Shown here piece by piece: positions 1 to 4,922 of a stretch of DNA of 9,303 bases. The notes beneath the pieces were generated by a model. The model saw nothing but the letters and a program-made list of their open reading frames with translations. It was not told the DNA's origin and made no database searches. The stretch comes from Chitinophagaceae bacterium (lineage in GTDB: Bacteria > Bacteroidota > Bacteroidia > Chitinophagales > Chitinophagaceae). The position numbers were made by a program, and so were the translations under genes. The stretch lies in NCBI GenBank assembly GCA_947452875.1, contig CANGEZ010000062.1:1-9303 (forward strand). Reading direction: 5' to 3'. Within the stretch, counting starts at the first letter, position 1. Each line of letters begins with the position of its first letter.

Positions 1-42
1 GGAGATGTATTTAATATCAAAAAGTTAGTTTCAAGAAGTTAA
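1..42 (+). CDS. possible 3' end of a gene entering from the left edge
   Basis: Frame 1 is open from the first base for 13 codons, reading GDVFNIKKLVSRS, and ends at TAA (40-42). The residue mix is plausible for a protein C-terminus and the other two + frames stop early, but 13 codons can be open by chance. If real, the gene would be convergent with the methyltransferase at 285-995. No T-tailed hairpin follows, and no function can be assigned. Confidence 0.22.
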   Translation, partial: GDVFNIKKLVSRS

Positions 43-94
43 TTGCCACCTCCTTATTTCTTATTTTTACTTTCTTATTATTTATTTTTTTCGC

Positions 95-129
95 CACAAA
101 GGCACGAAGGCACAAAGTTTCACAAAGTT
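95..129. repeat. CACAAAGG-type octamer tandem repeat
   Basis: Four near-identical units follow one another: CACAAAGG, CACGAAGG, CACAAAGTTT, CACAAAGTT. They sit just after a T-rich tract (about 61-92). Strings of this kind occur between genes in many Bacteroidota genomes; that is a recollection of genome reading, not a search result. No coding potential is visible. The role is unknown: a small dispersed element or a relic are both possible. Confidence 0.6.
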
Positions 130-162
130 GTAAATTTTCATTGCTCCCCTCTCTTTCAGAGG

Positions 163-196
163 CCTCCCCCTTTGGGGGATTAAAGGGGGCTTGGGG
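163..196. repeat. G/C-block dispersed repeat, copy A
   Basis: The core is TCCCCCTTTGGGGG, then ATTAAAGGGGG, then CTTGGGG. The C5 block can pair with either downstream G5 block, so two alternative hairpins are possible. A close relative lies at 255-282. The element resembles short intergenic G/C-block repeats frequent in Chitinophagaceae-like genomes. No T-tract follows, so it is not a standard terminator. Confidence 0.6.
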
Positions 197-254
197 TTGA
201 TGGTGAGGTTTTCTAATTCATGAGAAAATGATATTTCCATGTCCGAAATTTCAA

Positions 255-282
255 CTTCCCCCTTCGGGGGATTGAGGGGGCG
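255..282. repeat. G/C-block dispersed repeat, copy B
   Basis: This second copy reads CTTCCCCCTTCGGGGG, then ATTGAGGGGGCG. It matches copy A (163-196) in block order and spacing, with small changes in the loop. It ends two bases before the TAG stop of the methyltransferase (stop complement 285-287). In the minus-strand transcript it would therefore form a C5/G5 hairpin right after that gene. It may shape the mRNA 3' end, but no U-tract follows. Confidence 0.6.
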
Positions 283-284
283 TC

Positions 285-995
285 CTACTTCACCTTAAAC
301 GCAATAAAATAATAATTGTTAATCACACCAATAGGTTCGAGTTCTAGATAATAAGAATTGATAAAATCCTGATAAGCCATAAATTCATGTGTAGGCACAC
401 TGAATTCGTCGAATAAAATAATATCTCCTTTTTTGAGATAAGGAGCCAATGATGTAAGTGTATATAACGTTGCCGTATAAAGGTCGGCATCCATCATGAT
501 GACGTTCCTTCTTGAGTTGTCAAATGCTTTTAAAAATCCGGGTAAAGTTTGTTGAAACAATCCCTGATAAAATTTACCTCTGTCATCTATGATATGCGGA
601 ATGCTTCCTGAATTGAAATAACCTTTTTTATAAGGTCCAAAATCTTCCGGCAATCCGGTAAACGTATCAAAGCCATGAAATCTTGAAGAGGGATTTGTAT
701 TTTTCGTCATCCACCATTGAAATGAAGTTCCCTGTGCTACGCCAAATTCCAGATAATTGATTTCCTGATCTAAATTTTCAGTTTTGATGATGCTATCATA
801 AAGTGTAAATCTTTTCTGATAATCCCATTTAGAAAAGAAATCATTTCCAGGAATGTTTTTATGCTTGTTGGCCCATCTCGACATTTTGCTCAGTTGAGAC
901 AATTGAAGAAAAAATCCTTCTAAAGGACCGAAAATATAATGCAAGTGAAGCTTTATAAAAATAGACTTTGCCAGTCTGATGAGCGTAAACTTCAT
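285..995 (-). CDS. TylF/MycE-like SAM-dependent methyltransferase
   Basis: This 236-residue protein is probably a class I methyltransferase using S-adenosylmethionine, most like the TylF/macrocin O-methyltransferase group. SAM motif I is YLEFGVAQGTS (81-91). FHGFDTFTGLPEDF (106-119) carries the acidic residue at the end of strand 2. MMDADLYTATLYTL (167-180) is the typical DxDLY segment, followed by KKGDIILFDEF (188-198). The family usually has DDY there, so DEF is a variant. Roughly the first 75 residues are an extra helical, weakly hydrophobic region without a clear signal peptide. The substrate is unknown; relatives act on sugars and natural products, so a glycan role is only a guess. The start lies 40 bases after the pyrH stop with no promoter or Shine-Dalgarno site seen, which suggests co-transcription with pyrH. 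Confidence 0.8.
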   Translation of the reverse strand: MKFTLIRLAKSIFIKLHLHYIFGPLEGFFLQLSQLSKMSRWANKHKNIPGNDFFSKWDYQKRFTLYDSIIKTENLDQEINYLEFGVAQGTSFQWWMTKNTNPSSRFHGFDTFTGLPEDFGPYKKGYFNSGSIPHIIDDRGKFYQGLFQQTLPGFLKAFDNSRRNVIMMDADLYTATLYTLTSLAPYLKKGDIILFDEFSVPTHEFMAYQDFINSYYLELEPIGVINNYYFIAFKVK

Positions 996-1035
996 TAGAA
1001 TGTTTATTGCAGATGATCAAAAATGTTGAATAATA

Positions 1036-1746
1036 TTAGCTAACCAGCGTTCCTACTTTTTCGCCAGTTACCACACTCATGAGGTTACCGGGAATGTTCA
1101 TGTTGAAAACGATGATAGGCAGATTGTTTTCCATGCATAATGTGAATGCCGTCATGTCCATAACATTCAATTTGTTGGAAATACAATCTGAAAAAGAAAT
1201 TTTATCGTATTTAGTTGCAGTAGGATCTTTTTCAGGATCTGCTGTATAAATGCCATCAACACGTGTACCTTTCAAAATTACATCCGCTTCAATTTCAATA
1301 GCTCTAAGCGAACCGGCTGTATCCGTTGTAAAATAAGGATTTCCTGTACCGGCACCGAAGATGACCACACGACCTTTTTCCAAATGGCGAATCGCTCTTC
1401 TTCTGATATAAGGTTCTGCGATTTGTTCCATTTTGATGGCACTTTGTAAACGAGTATAAACACCTTCTTTTTCCAATCCGCTTTGTACTGCCATACCGTT
1501 GATTACCGTTGCCAACATTCCCATATAATCACCTTGCGCTCTTTCGATTCCTGATTCGGCTTCGTTCATGCCTCTGTAAATATTACCTCCGCCGATAACT
1601 AATGCTACTTGCACACCCATTTCTGTGATTTGCTTGATGTCTTTTGCATATTGGGAAATGACTTTAGAGTCTAATCCGAAATTTTTTTCTCCCATTAATG
1701 ACTCGCCCGAAAGCTTGAGTAAGATTCTCTTGAACTTAGGTAACAT
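1036..1746 (-). CDS. pyrH: UMP kinase (uridylate kinase)
   Basis: This cytosolic enzyme phosphorylates UMP to UDP with ATP, a step in pyrimidine nucleotide synthesis; bacterial PyrH is a hexamer of the amino-acid kinase fold. Visible motifs are KLSGESLMG (11-19, phosphate binding), VIGGGNIYRG (50-59), GDYMGMLAT (72-80), GTGNPYFTTDTA (133-144) and KGTRVDGIYTADP (159-171, nucleotide binding). The length of 236 residues is normal for the family. The ATG gives the usual N-terminus leading straight into strand 1. Upstream lies the tsf terminator, only 36 bases away. No clear TAnnTTTG promoter fits in between, so expression may depend on read-through or on a promoter I cannot recognise. The next gene is the methyltransferase, not the frr that often follows pyrH. 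Confidence 0.97.
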   Translation of the reverse strand: MLPKFKRILLKLSGESLMGEKNFGLDSKVISQYAKDIKQITEMGVQVALVIGGGNIYRGMNEAESGIERAQGDYMGMLATVINGMAVQSGLEKEGVYTRLQSAIKMEQIAEPYIRRRAIRHLEKGRVVIFGAGTGNPYFTTDTAGSLRAIEIEADVILKGTRVDGIYTADPEKDPTATKYDKISFSDCISNKLNVMDMTAFTLCMENNLPIIVFNMNIPGNLMSVVTGEKVGTLVS

Positions 1747-1782
1747 GATAAAAGTGTTTGTTGTTTTGGTAAAGCAAGATGC

Positions 1783-1809
1783 AAAAAAAAACCCGGTAAA
1801 ACCGGGTTT
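1783..1809 (-). terminator. intrinsic terminator after tsf
   Basis: On the minus strand AAACCCGGT and ACCGGGTTT form a perfect 9-bp stem with a 3-base loop (1789-1797 pairing with 1801-1809). An uninterrupted run of nine T (1791-1783) overlaps the stem base and continues beyond it. It starts 12 bases past the end of tsf and ends 36 bases before pyrH. It should end most of the rplM-tsf transcript, leaving partial read-through to pyrH possible. Confidence 0.9.
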
Positions 1810-1821
1810 ATAAAAAATAAT

Positions 1822-2643
1822 TTATCCTAAAGCTACTCTCTTAAATTCTGTAACTTTCATATTAGCATCAATACTGGTTAAATACTGAGCTACCGACTGG
1901 TTACCATCTTTTACGAAAGCCTGAGCCATCAAAGTATTGTCTTTAAAGAATTTGTTCAATTTGCCCATAGCAATTTTTTCTGCCATTTCAGCTGGTTTGC
2001 CTTCTGCTTTCACCATTTCAATGGCGATATCTTTTTCTCTTGCGATAACATCTGCAGGAATTGAAGATTCATCAACAGCCAATGGATTCATCGCTGCAAT
2101 TTGCATCGCAACATCTTTTCCAGCTTCTGCAGATTCTACAGTCATGCCTACTAATACACCCATACGGTTTGCACCATGGATATAGCTAGCTACATAAGGA
2201 GCTTCAACTCTTTCGAATTTAGACACCTCGATTTTTTCGCCAATAGCGGCTAATTTATCATTGATCATATCAGAAACTTTAGCGCCGTTGATTTCAACAT
2301 TGCTTAATTCTTCTGAAGATTTTACATTGTGTGCGATAGCTGCATCTGCAATACTTTGAGCAAATGCAACGAAATCAGCATTCTTACTTACGAAGTCAGT
2401 TTCGCAACTGATACATAATACGATACCGGCTTTATGATCAGCAGTTGTTTTTGCTAATATTACACCTTCTTTAGCTTCACGGTCGCTGCGTTTTGCAGCA
2501 ACTTTCTGGCCTTGTTTACGCAACCAATCGATGGCTGCTTCAAAATCACCATTACTTTCTGTCAATGCTTTACGGCAATCCATCATTCCGGCGCCTGTAG
2601 TTTGACGTAATTTATTTATATCTGCTGCTGTGATAGTACTCAT
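1822..2643 (-). CDS. tsf: translation elongation factor Ts
   Basis: EF-Ts is the guanine nucleotide exchange factor that recycles EF-Tu from its GDP to its GTP form in the cytosol. The N-terminal UBA-like domain is clear (TAADINKLRQTTGAGMMDCR, 5-24, through DWLRKQG, 39-45). It is followed by the EF-Tu contact motif TDFVSKN (82-88) in the core domain. The 273 residues match the family. The gene lies 69 bases downstream of rpsB, the usual bacterial pairing, and a strong terminator follows it. Unlike every other gene here, the ATG has an almost perfect Shine-Dalgarno site five bases upstream, which also fixes the start. A short hairpin adjoins that site, so translation may be separately controlled. 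Confidence 0.97.
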   Translation of the reverse strand: MSTITAADINKLRQTTGAGMMDCRKALTESNGDFEAAIDWLRKQGQKVAAKRSDREAKEGVILAKTTADHKAGIVLCISCETDFVSKNADFVAFAQSIADAAIAHNVKSSEELSNVEINGAKVSDMINDKLAAIGEKIEVSKFERVEAPYVASYIHGANRMGVLVGMTVESAEAGKDVAMQIAAMNPLAVDESSIPADVIAREKDIAIEMVKAEGKPAEMAEKIAMGKLNKFFKDNTLMAQAFVKDGNQSVAQYLTSIDANMKVTEFKRVALG

Positions 2644-2656
2644 GATTACCTCCTTT
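2644..2656 (-). promoter_or_regulatory. extended Shine-Dalgarno site of tsf
   Basis: The minus strand reads AAAGGAGGTAATC directly before the ATG of tsf, with GGAGG five bases from the start codon. Twelve of 13 bases could pair with the usual bacterial 16S rRNA 3' end (GATCACCTCCTTT). Bacteroidota seldom use Shine-Dalgarno pairing because their ribosomes sequester the anti-Shine-Dalgarno sequence. The other starts in this window have A/T-rich leaders without GGAGG, so this site stands out. Confidence 0.9.
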
Positions 2657-2675
2657 AAACTTCATTGAGAAGTTT
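2657..2675 (-). promoter_or_regulatory. hairpin adjoining the tsf ribosome binding site
   Basis: On the minus strand AAACTTC and GAAGTTT form a perfect 7-bp stem around the 5-base loop TCAAT. The stem ends on the base before AAAGGAGG. Two further U-A pairs past one mismatch could draw the 5' A residues of the Shine-Dalgarno site into the stem. It may modulate access to the start site. A/T-rich stems of this size also arise by chance. Confidence 0.45.
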
Positions 2676-2712
2676 GAATTTTTTAATTTTTAATTAAATA
2701 ATTTTAAAAAGA

Positions 2713-3591
2713 CTATTTACCTGCTGGTCTTCTTGCACCTGCACCTGGACCACCAGTTGTTCTGCGTTTTGCAGGGGCACCTGGTCCACCTTTACCACGC
2801 TTTCTGTCATCACCAGCATCTAATTTCTGTTCGAAACGAGCTGCTTTTGCTTCTGCGCTTTCTTCAACATCTGATGCATTTTCATCTTCGTCTTTGTTAG
2901 CCTGACGCTCTTGTAAACCTTCTGCAATAGCAGCAGTGATATAGTTTACTACGATAGCGATAGATTTAGTAGCATCGTCGTTAGAAGGAATAGCGAAATC
3001 TATTTTATTAGGATCGCAATTGGTATCCACCATACCGAAAGTTCCGATGTTCAAACGTTTTGCTTCAGCCAAAGCGATGTGCTCGTGACCGATATCTACA
3101 AGGAATAAAGCAGCTGGTACACGACTGATTTGCGCGATACCACCTAAAACTTTTTCCATTTTTTCTTTATCTCTGGTTAAAGTCAGTCTTTCTTTTTTAG
3201 TCAGATTTTCTGCACTTCCATCAGCTAATAATTTTTCGATGCTTTGCATTTTCTTTACGCTCTTACGAACAGTATTGAAATTGGTCAACATACCACCTAA
3301 CCAACGTTCAGTTACATAAGGCATATTCACACGCTTAGCGCATTCTGAAACGATTTCTTTAGCTTGTTTTTTAGTAGCAACAAACATGATTTTTTTACCA
3401 CTGCGAGCGATAGCTTTCATTGCTGCTGCAGCTTCTTGCATACCTTCAACTGTTTTGTTCAAGTCGATGATATGAATACCTTTTTTCTCTGCGAAAATGT
3501 AAGGAAGCATTTTTGGATTCCACTTTTTCTTCAAGTGACCGAAGTGAACACCTGCTTCCAAAAGTTGCTGTTGTAATGATGTATTTTCCAT
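2713..3591 (-). CDS. rpsB: 30S ribosomal protein S2 (uS2) with long C-terminal tail
   Basis: S2 is a late-assembling protein of the small subunit, located near the 16S 3' end and S1-type factors. Family signatures are LLEAGVHFGHLKKKWNPKM (10-28), FVATKKQAKEIV, YVTERWLGGMLTNFNTVRKS, LFLVDIGHEHIALAEA and the late segment IPSNDDATKSI. E. coli S2 has about 241 residues and this protein 292. The surplus is a low-complexity tail from about 228: first acidic (KDEDENASDVEES, about 233-245), then basic and rich in Gly, Pro and Arg (about 263-292). The ATG directly precedes the conserved N-terminus; the leader is A/T-rich without Shine-Dalgarno. A repeat hairpin lies in the gap from rpsI. In E. coli, S2 represses its own rpsB-tsf operon; whether this holds here is unknown. 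Confidence 0.97.
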   Translation of the reverse strand: MENTSLQQQLLEAGVHFGHLKKKWNPKMLPYIFAEKKGIHIIDLNKTVEGMQEAAAAMKAIARSGKKIMFVATKKQAKEIVSECAKRVNMPYVTERWLGGMLTNFNTVRKSVKKMQSIEKLLADGSAENLTKKERLTLTRDKEKMEKVLGGIAQISRVPAALFLVDIGHEHIALAEAKRLNIGTFGMVDTNCDPNKIDFAIPSNDDATKSIAIVVNYITAAIAEGLQERQANKDEDENASDVEESAEAKAARFEQKLDAGDDRKRGKGGPGAPAKRRTTGGPGAGARRPAGK

Positions 3592-3610
3592 TTATAATTT
3601 TTTTAAAGTT

Positions 3611-3663
3611 GTTTGGAGTTTGGCGTTTGGCGTTTGATGTAAAAACAACACCAAACACCAAAC
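3611..3663 (-). repeat. heptamer-repeat hairpin between rpsI and rpsB
   Basis: The + strand carries tandem GTTTGG(C/A) heptamers (3611-3636), then after a 9-base loop an inverted copy (3646-3663). In the transcript, GTTTGGTGTTTGGTGTTG can pair with CAAACGCCAAACGCCAAAC, giving about 18 bp with two G-U pairs and one bulge. No T-tract follows, so it is not a classic terminator. It fills most of the 88-base gap and could set relative rpsB output or protect the mRNA, or it may be a dispersed repeat. Confidence 0.75.
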
Positions 3664-3679
3664 ACAAAACGAAATAATA

Positions 3680-4069
3680 TTAACGCTTGCTGAACTGGAA
3701 GCTTCTTCTTGCTTTCTTGCGACCTGGTTTTTTACGTTCAACAGAACGAGGGTCACGTTTTAATAAACCAGCTGCTTTTAACACAGGGCGCAATTCAGGG
3801 TTGATATCAATCAATGCTCTTGAAATGCCCAATTTTGCTGCTTCTGCTTGTCCTTTTACACCACCACCGGCAGCATTGATAAGGATATCGTATTTACCGG
3901 TAAGTTCGCTCAATTTCAAAGGAGCTTCAACTTGATTTTGTAAATACACAAGAGGGAAATAAGTTTTATAGTCTTTTCCGTTAACTGTAATTTTTCCGTC
4001 ACCTTTTGAAAGGAAAACACGGGTAACAGCTTCTTTTCTACGGCCGACTGCGTTTTTTTGCTTTTCCAT
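3680..4069 (-). CDS. rpsI: 30S ribosomal protein S9 (uS9)
   Basis: S9 sits in the head of the small subunit, and its C-terminal tail reaches the P-site tRNA. Signatures are GRRKEAVTRVFL (9-20), INAAGGGVKGQAEAAKLGI (64-82), the basic stretch RDPRSVERKKPGRKKARR (105-122) and the conserved terminal SKR (127-129). The 129 residues are normal. The ATG puts the GRRKEA motif at its usual distance from the N-terminus. The gene follows rplM by 39 bases, the standard L13-S9 pair, with no promoter or Shine-Dalgarno site visible, so it is translated from the rplM transcript. Confidence 0.97.
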   Translation of the reverse strand: MEKQKNAVGRRKEAVTRVFLSKGDGKITVNGKDYKTYFPLVYLQNQVEAPLKLSELTGKYDILINAAGGGVKGQAEAAKLGISRALIDINPELRPVLKAAGLLKRDPRSVERKKPGRKKARRSFQFSKR

Positions 4070-4108
4070 TTATTTATATTGAGTATCAGTAACCCGATAC
4101 CAGGTTAA

Positions 4109-4564
4109 TTATTTAATGATTGGGAATGTTAGTTCGGCTGGTTTTTGAGCACCATGAGGATGTTCAGCACCTGCATAAACAAATAATTTTTTGTACATCT
4201 TACGACCTAAACGGTTTTTAGGCAACATACCTTTAATAGCTCTTTCGATAACTACTTCTGGACGACGCTTTAATAAATCTTGAGCCGCTTCACCTTTTTG
4301 ACCACCTGGGTAGCCACTGAAAGTCAAGTACTCTTTATCCTGCATTTTATTGCCGGTGAATTTTACTTTTTCGCAGTTGATCACAACAACGAAATCGCCA
4401 CAATCAACGTGAGGCGTGTAATAGGCTTTGTTCTTACCACGGAGAACAGTCGCAATTTTTGCGCACATACGACCAACGGTTTGATTAGTACCGTCTACAA
4501 CGTACCAGTTGCGTTTAACGGTAGCCTCGTTCGCATGTTTAGTGGTGAAATGTAATTTGCTCAT
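4109..4564 (-). CDS. rplM: 50S ribosomal protein L13 (uL13)
   Basis: L13 is an early-assembling large-subunit protein binding 23S rRNA. The sequence shows RNWYVVDGTNQTVGRMCAKIA (18-38), GDFVVVINCEKVKFTGNK (56-73), the signature IKGMLPKNRLGRKM (110-123) and VYAGAEHPHGAQKP (129-142). At 151 residues it has the expected length. It is the first gene of the minus-strand ribosomal cluster rplM-rpsI-rpsB-tsf. A promoter fitting the Bacteroidota consensus lies upstream (4624-4655), giving a predicted 5' leader of roughly 53 bases. The start has only an A-rich leader (about AAAAAACAAAAAA) and no Shine-Dalgarno site, typical for this phylum. Confidence 0.97.
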   Translation of the reverse strand: MSKLHFTTKHANEATVKRNWYVVDGTNQTVGRMCAKIATVLRGKNKAYYTPHVDCGDFVVVINCEKVKFTGNKMQDKEYLTFSGYPGGQKGEAAQDLLKRRPEVVIERAIKGMLPKNRLGRKMYKKLFVYAGAEHPHGAQKPAELTFPIIK

Positions 4565-4623
4565 TTTTTTGTTTTTTAGATGAGGCCGCAGCTATCCCTG
4601 CAGCGATTTTAAATTTTGGATGG

Positions 4624-4655
4624 CGAAGGTAGGGTGATTGATTTGTTTTCAGCAA
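4624..4655 (-). promoter_or_regulatory. promoter of the rplM-rpsI-rpsB-tsf cluster
   Basis: On the minus strand a TTG (complement of 4653-4655) is followed after 21 bases by TACCTTCG (complement of 4624-4631). The latter matches the Bacteroidota -7 box TAnnTTTG at all but one position. Spacing fits the TTG/-33 to TAnnTTTG/-7 arrangement used by the primary sigma factor of this phylum. The predicted RNA start is near 4617-4619, leaving a leader that contains GCTGCAGGGATAGCTGCGGC. Confidence 0.6.
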
Positions 4656-4716
4656 ATTTTTGGCAAGTATTTTTTAGAGTCCATTTGCAACTGATTGATT
4701 TTCAGTAAATATTTTG
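4636..4716. repeat. imperfect direct repeat overlapping the rplM promoter
   Basis: Copy one (4636-4662) begins GATTGATTTGTTTTCAGCAA; copy two (4693-4716) begins GATTGATTTTCAGTAAAT. They start 57 bp apart and differ mainly by a 4-base insertion. Copy one covers the TTG element of the predicted promoter. This could be a duplicated binding site or A/T-rich coincidence. Confidence 0.3.
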
Positions 4717-4770
4717 TTCAAATAAAATATTGATGTCAAAATAATTATTGGTTTATGTTGAAAAATCAAT

Positions 4771-4802
4771 AAAAAAAGGCTGACTCTTTTCCAGAATCAG
4801 CC
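4771..4802 (-). terminator. orphan minus-strand intrinsic terminator
   Basis: GGCTGA (4778-4783) pairs with TCAGCC (4797-4802). After one mismatch TCT pairs with AGA, around the loop TTTCC. On the minus strand the stem is followed by seven T (4777-4771). On the + strand no T-run follows, so the orientation is clear. Yet no minus-strand gene lies between it and the + strand gene at 4923. It would stop antisense or small RNA from the right before it reaches the rplM promoter. Confidence 0.75.
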
Positions 4803-4855
4803 AATTAGCTTTATAACCATTTATATGACTCTAAATGTATACACTATATCGTTCT

Positions 4856-4881
4856 CATTAATTTCCATTAATGGCCATTAA
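4856..4881. promoter_or_regulatory. three CATTAA boxes with 10-bp period, candidate operator
   Basis: CATTAA occurs at 4856-4861, 4866-4871 and 4876-4881, exactly 10 bp apart, so all face the same side of the helix. The last two belong to a perfect 14-bp palindrome, TTAATGGCCATTAA (4868-4881). The array ends 29 bp before a TATATTTG box and 41 bp before the start of a gene with a helix-turn-helix. Autoregulation is a reasonable inference but unproven. Confidence 0.45.
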
Positions 4882-4910
4882 AATAAATAACACATAATAT
4901 TTTTAGCATT

Positions 4911-4918
4911 TATATTTG
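4911..4918 (+). promoter_or_regulatory. -7 promoter box, possibly giving a leaderless mRNA
   Basis: TATATTTG fits the TAnnTTTG consensus exactly. The ATG of the downstream gene is at 4923, so the expected RNA start falls on or within a base or two of the ATG. No TTG lies at the proper -33 distance, so the promoter may be weak or need an activator, perhaps acting through the CATTAA array upstream. Confidence 0.45.
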
Positions 4919-4922
4919 TTTC

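Noticed and set aside
209..228. TTTTCT/AGAAAA inverted repeat in the left gap
   Set aside because: Six A/T-rich pairs without a downstream T-run; too weak to call.
2595..2667. A 17-codon upstream ORF (ATG in the tsf hairpin loop) overlapping the tsf start in another frame
   Set aside because: Short, no ribosome binding site of its own, and its ATG is inside the predicted hairpin; most likely chance.
4082..4099. GTATC/GATAC inverted repeat in the rplM-rpsI gap
   Set aside because: Only five pairs around an 8-base loop, no T-tract; expected by chance.
4280..4555. 91-codon + strand ORF opposite rplM, and similar ORFs opposite tsf, rpsI, rpsB and pyrH
   Set aside because: All lie antisense to well-identified conserved genes and have no recognisable domain or start signal.
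4804..4922. Small RNA on the minus strand ending at the orphan terminator
   Set aside because: TACATTTA near 4836 is one base off the -7 consensus and has no TTG at the right distance; not enough to list as a gene, kept only as one explanation of the terminator.
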